Made by a program: the position numbers and the translations under genes. Positions 1 to 6,783 of a stretch of 8,869 nucleotides of DNA are shown here, in pieces. The notes below the pieces were generated by a model. It made no database searches and was not told the DNA's origin. It was given only the letters and a program-made list of their open reading frames with translations. The DNA comes from an uncultured Clostridia bacterium. Its GTDB lineage: Bacteria; Bacillota; Clostridia; Oscillospirales; Oscillospiraceae. The stretch lies in contig CAMVJF010000054.1 in NCBI GenBank assembly GCA_947167725.1, forward strand, positions 1-8,869. Direction: 5' to 3'. How positions within the stretch are numbered: position 1 is the stretch's first letter; the number at the start of each line of letters is the position of its first letter.

Positions 1-509
1 GCGGTCTTGTCGAAGCCCTCCCCCGCCGCGTCGTCACGCGTCTGGCCGAGGATCTCCATGGCCGTATAATCCTTCACGTCGACAAGCAGCGTGTTGCCGC
101 CGGAGATGGCAAGGCACAGGAAGGGCGGCTCAAGCTCCGGATAGGCGAGGTAGTTTGCCGCGATATGGCCGCGGATATGATGCACCGGGATCAGCGGGAC
201 GCCGAGGGCGAACGCGGCCGATTTGGCAAAATTCACTCCGACGAGCACCGCCCCGATCAGACCCGGCGCATAAGTGACGGCCACCGCGTCGATCTCCTCC
301 CTCGTGACGAGCGCGGCGTTCAGCGCTTTGTCGGCCAGCAGAGAGATCGACTCCACATGGCAGCGCGAGGCGATCTCCGGCACGACCCCGCCGTAAACCG
401 CGTGCAGGTCCGCCTGAGAAAAGATCTGATCGGTCAGAATCCGTCTGCCGTCCTCGACGACGGCGACGGCCGTCTCGTCGCAGGAGGATTCAAAGGCAAG
501 TATCTTCAT
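1..509 (-). CDS. tsaD: tRNA N6-adenosine threonylcarbamoyltransferase TsaD (partial, C-terminus off the left edge)
   Basis: TsaD transfers the threonylcarbamoyl group from TC-AMP to A37 of ANN-decoding tRNAs (t6A), together with TsaB and TsaE, in the cytoplasm. I translated the N-terminal 169 residues. They begin MKILAFESSCDETA, the hallmark start of the Kae1/TsaD ATPase fold. The metal-binding motif VHHIRGH at 109-115 supplies H111 and H115. Also visible are the nucleotide-binding SGGNT at 136-140 and GEGFDK at 163-168, where many homologues have GEAFDK. The frame is open to the window edge, so about half of the usual roughly 340-residue protein is missing. The ATG shares an ATGA with the rimI stop, and GGAG lies five bases upstream within the end of rimI, suggesting translational coupling. 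It is the last visible gene of the uvrB-polA-rimI operon. Identification is secure. Confidence 0.97.
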   Translation of the reverse strand, partial: MKILAFESSCDETAVAVVEDGRRILTDQIFSQADLHAVYGGVVPEIASRCHVESISLLADKALNAALVTREEIDAVAVTYAPGLIGAVLVGVNFAKSAAFALGVPLIPVHHIRGHIAANYLAYPELEPPFLCLAISGGNTLLVDVKDYTAMEILGQTRDDAAGEGFDKT

Positions 510-979
510 ACTCTCTCCGTCTCTTCTTCATGGAAGTATAAGGTCATCAGAAGCGCGTCCTCGCGCGGCTTCTCGTAATACGCTTTTCTCAGCCCCACCG
601 GACGGAAGCCCGCCTCGCGGTACAGGGCGATCGCGGCGTCGTTATGCGCGCGGACCTCGAGCGTGGCCAGGCTGAGAGCACGCGCGCGCGCCCTTTGCAG
701 CATCTCCTCAAGCAGCGCCCGACCGAGGCCGCGCCGCCTCGCCTCCGGCGCGACGGCTATGTTCGCGATGTCTCCCTCGTCGAGCACGCACATCATGGAA
801 ATATAGCCGAGAAGAGCCCCTTCCGACTCGATCACCAAGAACTCGTGCAGCGCGTCGGGCAGTGAAGCACGGAGCGCCTCGCGGGGCCAGGGCAGCGAAA
901 AGCAGATCTTCTCCAGTTTCTCAAGCGCGTCGAGATCGTCCTCGCGCGCATCTCTGATCATCCGATCCATGCCGCTCAA
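506..979 (-). CDS. rimI: Ribosomal-protein-alanine N-acetyltransferase RimI (GNAT family)
   Basis: A single GNAT domain fills the protein (157 residues from the longest start). RimI acetylates the N-terminal alanine of ribosomal protein bS18 using acetyl-CoA. The acetyl-CoA pyrophosphate loop is RRRGLG at 81-86, following the strand IANIAVAP. E108 in LEVR, N113, the LYREAGF segment at 119-125 and the C-terminal YYEKPREDALLM at 134-145 are typical of RimI rather than generic GNATs. The tsaD gene immediately downstream supports this, as rimI commonly sits beside tsaB or tsaD. The start is uncertain. The longest frame begins with TTG at 979 inside the polA stop (TTGA overlap), with GGAGG only four bases upstream. 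ATG codons at 970 and 961 give proteins 3 and 6 residues shorter; 970 lies 13 bases from the same GGAGG. The substrate assignment comes from the family, and other protein N-termini are possible. Confidence 0.93.
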   Translation of the reverse strand: MSGMDRMIRDAREDDLDALEKLEKICFSLPWPREALRASLPDALHEFLVIESEGALLGYISMMCVLDEGDIANIAVAPEARRRGLGRALLEEMLQRARARALSLATLEVRAHNDAAIALYREAGFRPVGLRKAYYEKPREDALLMTLYFHEEETERV

Positions 980-3531
980 TGCGCCTCCGCCCAGGTCCGC
1001 CCGGCCTTCGCTTCACAGCTCAGCGGCACGGAGAGGCTGACGGCGCCCTCCATCTCCTCGCGCAGGAGCTCCCTGACCCGTTCCGTCTCATGCTCGGGAC
1101 ACTCGACGATCAGCTCGTCGTGCACCTGCAACAGCAGACGCGCGGCAAGGCCCTCCTCGCGCAGACGCCTCGCGACATGGACCATCGCGAGCTTGATCAC
1201 ATCGGCCGCCGTTCCCTGGATCGGCATGTTCAGCGCGACGCGTTCGCCGAAGGAACGGGTGTTGAAATTGCTGCTCTTAAGCTCCGGCAGCGCGCGGCGG
1301 CGGCCGAAAAGCGTGGTGACATAGCCGTCCTCGCGCGCCTGCTCGACGACCTTCTTCATATAATCCCGCACGCCGTGATACTTCTCGAGATAGGCCTCCA
1401 TATACTCTTTGGCCTCGGCGGGGCGCACATGGATGTCCTGCGCGAGCGAGAATGCCGAGATCCCGTAGACGATGCCGAAGTTGACGGCCTTGGCTCGGCT
1501 GCGCAGCGTGGGCGTGACCTCCCCGAGCGGGACGTTGAAGACCTTGGAGGCCGTGACGGCGTGGAAATCCTCGCCGCTGAGGAAGGCCTCCTGCATCGCC
1601 TTGTCCCCGGAAATGTGCGCCAGGAGCCGCAGCTCGATCTGACTGTAATCCGCGTCGACGAGCATATTGCCCGGTGCCGCGACGAACATGCGACGGATCT
1701 GCGCGCCGAGCGAGCGGCGCACCGGGATGTTCTGCAGATTCGGCTCAGTCGACGAAAGACGGCCCGTCGCCGTGACGGTCATCTGAAAGCTGGTGTGGAT
1801 ACGGCCGTCCGGCGCGATGACCTTCAGAAGGCCCTCGGCATAGGTGGACTTGAGCTTGGTGAGCATGCGATAGTCCAGGATCTCCGAGACGATCTCATGT
1901 TTCCCGACGAGCTTTTCCAGCACCTCGGCGTTCGTGCTCCACCCGGTCTTGGTCTTTTTGCCCGAGGGGAGCATCAGCTCGTCAAAGAGCACCTCACCGA
2001 GCTGCTTGGGCGAATTGATGTTGAACTCGCGGCCGGCGTGCTGCCAGATGCTGCGCTGCAGGGCATCGATCTGCTCGTTCAGGCTCTCGCCGAACTCGTA
2101 GAGCGCTTTGCGGTCCACGAGGAAGCCCGCGCGCTCCATGTCCGCGAGGACGCGGCAGAGCGGGAGCTCGGCGGTGAAATACAGCTCGTCCATCCCAAGG
2201 ACGCGGAGCTGCCGCTCCATCGGCTCGCGCAGGAGCCAGATCGCCTCCGCGCCGGCACACTCGAAGCCGAGGCTGCGCGCCGTGAGACGCGCGAGAGAAT
2301 AATCGCCGTCGGTCGCGTCAAGCAGATAGCCCGCCAGCGCCGTGTCAAAGACGAAGCCCTCGACCGGAAGGCCCTCTTCCATAAACAGACGCATCAGGTC
2401 CTTGACGCCGTGGGAAACGATCTTTTTCTCCGCCGCGGCGCGCAGCAACGCGTTGTGGCCATCGCCGCAGAGCGACCAGGAGGCCTCGTATACCTTCCGT
2501 CCGTCGCAGAGCTCCACGCTCTCGAGCCCGTCGAGCGGGAAGAACGCGATCGACTCGATGCCTGCGAGAGTTGAGAGAAGCTCGCGCGCGTCCTCTTCGG
2601 AGGCGAGCGTCACCCGCTCCATGTGCGGCGCCTGTCCGGCGTCCGCGGGGGCGGAGAGGTCGGGCTCGATGTTCCACTTCTCGATAAATTTCTGAAAGCC
2701 CAGCCGCTTGAACAGCGGATAAAGCGCGGGCTGATAATCCTCATGCCAGAGGTTTTCCTCCGGCGAGAAATCGAGCGGGACCTCGCGGAAGATCGTCGCG
2801 AGCCAGAAGGAGAATCTTGCGCTCTCCTCCCCCTCCGCGAGCTTTTTCCGCGCTCCCTCCTTGATCTCGAGTTCGGGGAGCGAGGCGTAGATGTTCTCCA
2901 GCGAGCCGTAGCGGCGGACCAACTCCATCGCGGTCTTTTCGCCGATACCCGGAACGCCGGGGATGTTGTCGGAGCTGTCGCCCATCAGGGCCTTGAGATC
3001 GACCATCCGCTCGGGGCTGAAGCCGAACTCTTCCCAAAAGCGCTCGGGCGTGTAGAGGATCGTCTCGGTCTGTCCCCTGACCGTACGGACATGGCAGACC
3101 GCGGTCATGGGAGAGATGAGCTGGAGCGAATCTCTGTCCCCGGTGACGAGCGTGCAGCTCCAGCCCTGCTTCTCGCAGATCGAGGCCACGGTGCCCAGGA
3201 TGTCGTCGGCCTCGTGGCCGGAGCGCTCGTAGCGGCGGAGCCCCATGGCGTCGAGCACTTCCTTGAGCAGCGGCATCTGTACGGCCAGTTCCTCCGGCAT
3301 CGGGCGGCGCTGCGCCTTGTAGCCCTCGTAGGCGCGGTGGCGGAAGGTCGGATCCTTGAGATCGAAGGCGACGCAGAGCGCGTCGGGACGGTTTTCCTCA
3401 AGAAGGCGACGCAGGATCGCGAGAAAACCGTAGACGGCGTTGGTTGGCGTCCCGTCGGGCGCGGTGAGCGTCCGCACGCCGTAAAAGGCGCGGTTGACGA
3501 TGCTGTTGCCGTCAAGGATCATCAGATTCAT
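976..3531 (-). CDS. polA: DNA polymerase I with active 5'-nuclease and degenerate proofreading domain
   Basis: This 851-residue family A polymerase fills excision gaps and removes Okazaki RNA primers. The 5'-3' nuclease domain occupies about 1-290, with LDGNS at 6-10, AFD at 55-57, EADD at 107-110, GDRD at 131-134, GDSSDN at 184-189 and a helix-hairpin-helix around 191-202. The middle domain (about 300-470) aligns in position with the 3'-5' exonuclease but lacks its Asp-x-Glu motif (AFFPLDG at 329-335), so proofreading is probably lost, as in Bacillus and Thermus Pol I. The polymerase domain has motif A DADYSQIELR at 626-635 (catalytic D628), motif B with R677, K681, F685 and Y689, and motif C QVHDE at 802-806 (D805). 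The ATG at 3531 has GAGGG seven bases upstream, overlapping the uvrB stop, which favours it over the ATG at 3522. The gap to uvrB is 10 bases. The gene appears intact and full length. Confidence 0.98.
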   Translation of the reverse strand: MNLMILDGNSIVNRAFYGVRTLTAPDGTPTNAVYGFLAILRRLLEENRPDALCVAFDLKDPTFRHRAYEGYKAQRRPMPEELAVQMPLLKEVLDAMGLRRYERSGHEADDILGTVASICEKQGWSCTLVTGDRDSLQLISPMTAVCHVRTVRGQTETILYTPERFWEEFGFSPERMVDLKALMGDSSDNIPGVPGIGEKTAMELVRRYGSLENIYASLPELEIKEGARKKLAEGEESARFSFWLATIFREVPLDFSPEENLWHEDYQPALYPLFKRLGFQKFIEKWNIEPDLSAPADAGQAPHMERVTLASEEDARELLSTLAGIESIAFFPLDGLESVELCDGRKVYEASWSLCGDGHNALLRAAAEKKIVSHGVKDLMRLFMEEGLPVEGFVFDTALAGYLLDATDGDYSLARLTARSLGFECAGAEAIWLLREPMERQLRVLGMDELYFTAELPLCRVLADMERAGFLVDRKALYEFGESLNEQIDALQRSIWQHAGREFNINSPKQLGEVLFDELMLPSGKKTKTGWSTNAEVLEKLVGKHEIVSEILDYRMLTKLKSTYAEGLLKVIAPDGRIHTSFQMTVTATGRLSSTEPNLQNIPVRRSLGAQIRRMFVAAPGNMLVDADYSQIELRLLAHISGDKAMQEAFLSGEDFHAVTASKVFNVPLGEVTPTLRSRAKAVNFGIVYGISAFSLAQDIHVRPAEAKEYMEAYLEKYHGVRDYMKKVVEQAREDGYVTTLFGRRRALPELKSSNFNTRSFGERVALNMPIQGTAADVIKLAMVHVARRLREEGLAARLLLQVHDELIVECPEHETERVRELLREEMEGAVSLSVPLSCEAKAGRTWAEAH
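984..988 (-). promoter_or_regulatory. Shine-Dalgarno site for rimI inside the end of polA
   Basis: The minus strand reads GGAGG here, within the last codons of polA. It is four bases upstream of the TTG at 979 and 13 bases upstream of the ATG at 970. Neither spacing is ideal (about 5-9), so the site supports re-initiation at the end of polA but does not settle which codon is used. Confidence 0.6.
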
Positions 3532-3541
3532 TCGTTTTCCC

Positions 3542-5509
3542 TCACTTCTCTCCGCGCAGGCGGATGATCTCGTCGCGCAGCTGGGCCGCGATCTCGTATT
3601 CGAGCATCTGCGCGGCCTTGCGCATCTTCGTTTCCAGATCTGCGATCAGCTCGCGGCGTTCCCGCTCGGTCATCTTCACGCCGTTCCTGTGCGCGGCGGC
3701 GCCAGCGGCCGGGCTGGAGATCTCCAGCAGCTCGCGCACATCCTTGCTTATCGTACGAGGCATGATGCCGTGGGCCGCGTTGTACGCCATCTGCTTGTCC
3801 CGGCGCCGGCGCGTCTCGTCGATGCAGGCGCGCATGGCCGGAGTGACGGTATCGGCGTACATGATGACAAAGCTGTCGGCGTTTCTCGCCGCACGGCCGA
3901 CGGTCTGGATCAGGCTCGTCTCGCTGCGCAGAAAGCCCTCCTTGTCCGCGTCGAGGATGGCGACCAGTCCTACCTCGGGGATATCGAGACCCTCGCGCAG
4001 GAGGTTGATGCCGACGAGCACGTCGAATTCGCCGAGACGCAGATCCCGGATGATTTCCATGCGCTCGATCGTGCCGACGTCACTGTGCATATAGCGGCAA
4101 CGGATGGCGGAATTGAGCAGATATGCCGAAAGCTCCTCGGCCATCTTTTTGGTAAGCGTCGTGACCAGCACGCGCTGTTTCTTTTCGATCTTGGCGTTGA
4201 TCTCGCCGATCAGATCGTCGATCTGTCCCTCGACGGGGCGAACGAAGATCTCCGGGTCCAGAAGGCCCGTCGGGCGGATGACCTGCTCGGCGATCTGTCC
4301 GGCGCGCTCGCGTTCATACTCGCCAGGCGTGGCGGAAACATAGACGACCTGGTCGATCTTGCGGTTGAATTCGTCGAATTTCAGCGGCCGGTTGTCAAAC
4401 GCGGAGGGCAGGCGGAAGCCGTACTCGACAAGGCTCTCCTTGCGCGCGCGGTCGCCGTTGTACATAGCGCGCACCTGCGGGACGGTAACGTGGCTCTCGT
4501 CGATGAAGAGCAGGAAATCCTTCGGGAAGTAATCCATCAACGTCATCGGCGCGCTGCCCGGTGCGCGGTTCGAGATCACGCGCGAATAGTTCTCGATGCC
4601 GCTGCAGTAGCCCAGCTCCTGGATCATTTCGATATCGTAGTCCGTGCGCTGGCGGATGCGCTGCGCCTCGATGAGCCTGTCATGCTCCCTGAAATAGCGC
4701 TCGCGCTCGTCGCACTCCGCGCGGATGCGCTCGATGGCCGCGTCCAGCTTGTCGCGCGTCGTGACGTAATGGCTCGCGGGATAGATCGCCGTGTGGCTCA
4801 GATAGCGCAGCGGCACTCCGGTCACGACGTTGACCTCGCTGATGCGCTCGATCTCGTCACCGAAAAACTCCACGCGGATCGCGCGGTCATGCGAATACGC
4901 CGGGAAGATCTCGACCGTGTCGCCCCGGACGCGGAACATATTGCGCTCGAAGGCGATATCGTTGCGCTCATAGCGGATCTCGACAAGACGGCGCAGCAGC
5001 TCGCCCATCTCCCAGCTCTGGCCCGGACGGAGCGAAACGGTCATGGAGGCGAAATCATCCGGCTCGCCGAGTCCGTATATGCAGCTGACGGAGCTCACGA
5101 CAATGACGTCGCGGCGTTCGAGAAGCGAGCAGGTGGCGCTGATGCGCAGGCGATCGATCTCGTCGTTGGTGGAGGCGTCCTTTTCGATATAGGTGTCGGT
5201 ATGGGGGATATAGGCCTCCGGCTGATAATAGTCGTAATAGGAAACGAAATACTCCACGGCGTTTTCGGGGAAGAATTCCTTAAACTCGCTGCAGAGCTGC
5301 GCGGCCAGTGTCTTGTTGTGCGCCAGCACGAGCGTCGGACGGTTGACGCGCGCGATCACGTTTGCCATCGTGAAGGTCTTGCCCGAGCCGGTCACGCCCA
5401 GGAGCACCTGTTCGTCCAGACCGTTTTCCAATCCCGCGACGAGCGCGTCGATCGCCTCCGGCTGATCGCCGGTCGGCTGATAGGAAGATACCAGTTTGAA
5501 ACGGTCCAT
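3542..5509 (-). CDS. uvrB: UvrABC excinuclease subunit UvrB
   Basis: UvrB is the damage-verifying helicase-like subunit of nucleotide excision repair; UvrA loads it on DNA, and it then recruits UvrC for incision. The 655 residues match the family length. Walker A is GVTGSGKT at 38-45. The beta-hairpin that inserts between the DNA strands lies around 91-115, beginning YYDYYQPEAY. Motif II is DESH at 337-340, the helicase motif SATPGEYE is at 392-399, and motif VI QTVGRAAR is at 535-542. The C-terminal UVR domain that binds UvrC spans about 620-654. The ATG at 5509 has AAGGTGA six bases upstream. It is first in the operon with polA, whose product fills the gap left by UvrABC. No uvrA or uvrC is in the window. 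I see no palindromic GAAC-N4-GTTC LexA-type box in the leader, although uvrB is SOS-controlled in many bacteria. Confidence 0.99.
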   Translation of the reverse strand: MDRFKLVSSYQPTGDQPEAIDALVAGLENGLDEQVLLGVTGSGKTFTMANVIARVNRPTLVLAHNKTLAAQLCSEFKEFFPENAVEYFVSYYDYYQPEAYIPHTDTYIEKDASTNDEIDRLRISATCSLLERRDVIVVSSVSCIYGLGEPDDFASMTVSLRPGQSWEMGELLRRLVEIRYERNDIAFERNMFRVRGDTVEIFPAYSHDRAIRVEFFGDEIERISEVNVVTGVPLRYLSHTAIYPASHYVTTRDKLDAAIERIRAECDERERYFREHDRLIEAQRIRQRTDYDIEMIQELGYCSGIENYSRVISNRAPGSAPMTLMDYFPKDFLLFIDESHVTVPQVRAMYNGDRARKESLVEYGFRLPSAFDNRPLKFDEFNRKIDQVVYVSATPGEYERERAGQIAEQVIRPTGLLDPEIFVRPVEGQIDDLIGEINAKIEKKQRVLVTTLTKKMAEELSAYLLNSAIRCRYMHSDVGTIERMEIIRDLRLGEFDVLVGINLLREGLDIPEVGLVAILDADKEGFLRSETSLIQTVGRAARNADSFVIMYADTVTPAMRACIDETRRRRDKQMAYNAAHGIMPRTISKDVRELLEISSPAAGAAAHRNGVKMTERERRELIADLETKMRKAAQMLEYEIAAQLRDEIIRLRGEK

Positions 5510-5531
5510 GCGCGCTCACCTTTTTCTTTCA

Positions 5532-5550
5532 TATTATCGTATTATCGTAT
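5532..5550. repeat. Tandem 8-base repeat in the uvrB leader
   Basis: The unit TATTATCG occurs twice in direct tandem (5532-5539 and 5540-5547) and is followed by a partial third copy, TAT. On the transcript strand it reads as ATACGATA-type repeats and starts at about the predicted transcription start of uvrB. It is an AT-rich island in a GC-rich region. It could be an operator, an initially transcribed sequence effect, or chance slippage; the sequence alone cannot say which. Confidence 0.75.
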
Positions 5551-5556
5551 TTATAT

Positions 5557-5585
5557 ATTATATCATGCCCGCGCCGAGTTCTCAA
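5557..5585 (-). promoter_or_regulatory. Sigma-A type promoter of the uvrB operon (extended -10)
   Basis: On the minus strand, TTGAGA (5585-5580) and a perfect TATAAT (5562-5557) are separated by exactly 17 bases, and a TGA precedes the -10 as an extended element. Transcription would start near 5550, giving a leader of about 40 bases before the uvrB ATG. No comparable signal was noted in the short junctions inside the operon, so this is the likely main promoter for uvrB, polA, rimI and tsaD. Confidence 0.82.
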
Positions 5586-5610
5586 CATGAGATCGAGGAA
5601 AGTTTGCCGT

Positions 5611-5702
5611 TTTCGTTTGTCTAACAGCGTATGGACAGATGCTTCGGGCTATGATAAAATAGAAAAAGCTGATTCTGCGATCTTTTAAGACAACAAACGA
5701 AA
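5611..5702. repeat. 10-base inverted repeat flanking the PAP2 promoter
   Basis: TTTCGTTTGT at 5611-5620 is the exact reverse complement of ACAAACGAAA at 5693-5702. The left arm lies between the two divergent promoters and upstream of both -35 boxes. The right arm ends inside the AAAGGA ribosome binding site of the PAP2 gene. The left arm is upstream of the predicted PAP2 transcription start, so the arms would not pair in that RNA. If functional, they would be a pair of protein-binding half-sites on DNA. The length is short enough that chance is possible. Confidence 0.5.
5632..5660 (+). promoter_or_regulatory. Sigma-A type promoter of the PAP2 gene pair (extended -10)
   Basis: TGGACA (5632-5637) and TAAAAT (5655-5660) are each one base from consensus and are separated by 17 bases. 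TGA directly precedes the -10, giving an extended -10. Transcription would start near 5667, leaving a leader of about 50 bases before the ATG at 5717. The -35 boxes of this promoter and the uvrB promoter face away from each other, 46 bases apart. Confidence 0.78.
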
Positions 5703-5716
5703 GGACAGCGTTCACT

Positions 5717-6358
5717 ATGACGGAAACCGCATCGGCGCTATGGCTCAACACCGCTTTCGCCGGCTTCGACATCGCGATCACAGAGGCGATCCACAAGCTC
5801 TATGAGGTCGGCGGCGGCTTTTTCACTCCCTTTTTCGAGTTTATCTCCCTGCTCGGCAAGGGCGGTATCTTCCTGATCTTTTTGTCGCTCCTGCTCACCT
5901 TCTACAAGCCCACGCGCCGCTTCGGCACGGCCATGTGCATCGGGCTTCTCTTCGGCGTGCTGCTCACCAACTGTTGTTTGAAGATCGTCGTCGCCAGAGC
6001 GCGGCCCTACACGCATGAGGACAGCGTGTTCTATCAGTTCTGGCAGATGGTCGGGATGCACACGGAAAGCGACAAGAGCTTCCCCTCCGGACATACGACC
6101 GCTGCGTTCGCCGCCTGCGTGCCGGTCTTTCTGCTCGGCAGCAAGCGCATCAGCTGGACGGCGCTGCTCTTCGGTCTTGCGATGGGCGTCGCGCGCATTT
6201 ATCTCTGCGTCCACTACCCGACCGACGTGGTCGCCGGCTTTCTGGTCGGCTCGCTTGCAGGCTGCTGCGCCGTGATCGTCGCGGCGAGGCTGCCCGGAAA
6301 ATGGTATGATCTGGACTTTATCAAACAAAAGAAGGGAGCGCACGAATGTTCGGATTAG
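5717..6358 (+). CDS. PAP2-family membrane phosphatase (lipid phosphate or pyrophosphate phosphatase)
   Basis: This 213-residue integral membrane protein carries the three phosphatase motifs of the PAP2 family. C1 is K89-x6-R96-P97, C2 is PSGH at 123-126, and C3 is R160-x5-H166-x3-D170. Residue 159 before the C3 Arg is Ala where Ser is common. H166 would be the nucleophile and H126 the acid in the family mechanism. Hydrophobic segments at about 50-63, 69-92, 127-141, 145-163 and 171-190 suggest five to six membrane spans, with the catalytic motifs on one face. Likely substrates are undecaprenyl pyrophosphate, phosphatidylglycerol phosphate or phosphatidate; the sequence does not decide. The ATG has AAAGGA 11 bases upstream and a clear promoter. 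It is transcribed divergently from uvrB and overlaps the next gene by 13 bases, so the two are probably co-translated. Confidence 0.93.
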   Translation: MTETASALWLNTAFAGFDIAITEAIHKLYEVGGGFFTPFFEFISLLGKGGIFLIFLSLLLTFYKPTRRFGTAMCIGLLFGVLLTNCCLKIVVARARPYTHEDSVFYQFWQMVGMHTESDKSFPSGHTTAAFAACVPVFLLGSKRISWTALLFGLAMGVARIYLCVHYPTDVVAGFLVGSLAGCCAVIVAARLPGKWYDLDFIKQKKGAHECSD

Positions 6359-6741
6359 GAAAGATCAGGCTCCGCGGCGTCGACCGGAAGTACATCGGCG
6401 ACGAAGAGCATGTGGAGGATTATAAAAACGCCCCGGCGATCGGACGCGTCCGCTTCGGGAAACTGTGCTTCTATTATCGCGATCTCGGCGTCAAATACTA
6501 CGTGCCCTATGACTATATCGAGCGCGCCTTCATCCGCATCAGCGAGACGCATCCCGACGACAGCCCCGCGATCTATTACTACCGTCTGATCCTTGAGCAC
6601 GGAGGAAAGGAATTTGCCAATCTGATCTTCAACGAGGAAAAGGACGCGGACGACGCCCTCGCACGTCTCAGCGAATGCGCGCCGGATATGGCCGTCGGCT
6701 ACATTCCCCCTCCCGGAGGAGAAAAACCGCGCTTCAGATAA
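6346..6741 (+). CDS. Unrecognised small soluble protein coupled to the PAP2 gene
   Basis: I do not recognise this 131-residue protein. It has no signal peptide, membrane segment or cysteine cluster, and only two cysteines (41 and 111). The centre is rich in aromatic residues arranged like alternating beta strands (FYYRDLGVKYYVPYDYI at 42-58; IYYYRLILEH at 76-85; FANLIF at 90-95). A likely helix at about 98-110 follows, then a proline-rich tail, PPPGGEKP. That strand-then-helix order would fit a small PH-like barrel, but this is a guess. It is very probably a real gene: AAGGGAG lies seven bases before the ATG, the start lies within the last codons of the PAP2 gene (13-base overlap), and a terminator-like hairpin follows the stop. 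It is probably expressed with the phosphatase from the promoter at 5632-5660. A role linked to that enzyme or to the membrane is inference from position only. Confidence 0.85.
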   Translation: MFGLGKIRLRGVDRKYIGDEEHVEDYKNAPAIGRVRFGKLCFYYRDLGVKYYVPYDYIERAFIRISETHPDDSPAIYYYRLILEHGGKEFANLIFNEEKDADDALARLSECAPDMAVGYIPPPGGEKPRFR

Positions 6742-6749
6742 AATGCGTT

Positions 6750-6779
6750 CACGCCCCCTGTCGGCCGACAGAGGGCGTG
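6750..6779. terminator. Hairpin between convergent genes, likely bidirectional terminator
   Basis: CACGCCCCCTGTC (6750-6762) pairs with GACAGAGGGCGTG (6767-6779) around a GGCC loop, with a single C-A mismatch (6757 and 6772), giving 12 pairs in 13 positions. It fills most of the 42 bases between the two convergent stop codons. The T tract is weak on the plus strand (CTCCTTATTG). On the minus strand it is delayed by about five bases (AACGCATTTTAT). Termination is therefore likely but not textbook in either direction. Confidence 0.75.
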
Positions 6780-6783
6780 CTCC

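Noticed and set aside
979..2574. A 531-codon open frame on the plus strand opposite polA
   Set aside because: It is the same in-register mirror effect of GC-rich codon use. polA is unmistakable on the other strand.
2623..3567. A 314-codon plus-strand frame opposite the start of polA
   Set aside because: It is antisense to the conserved 5'-nuclease domain, with no ribosome binding site or recognisable domain.
5509..5532. An upstream ATG at 5532 in the uvrB leader as an alternative uvrB start
   Set aside because: It is out of frame with uvrB and lacks a Shine-Dalgarno site. The ATG at 5509 has one at good spacing.
5572..5586. A possible LexA site around GAACTCGG upstream of uvrB
   Set aside because: Only one half-site (GAAC) is present and no GTTC follows at the required spacing. 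The bases are explained by the -35 region.
3494..5590. A 698-codon open frame on the plus strand covering all of uvrB
   Set aside because: It runs in codon register opposite uvrB, so it stays open only because uvrB avoids TTA, CTA and TCA codons. The translation is unlike any known protein and there is no start signal.
5563..5796. A 77-codon minus-strand frame across the intergenic region
   Set aside because: It covers both the PAP2 promoter and the start of the PAP2 gene, with no ribosome binding site and no homology that I recognise.
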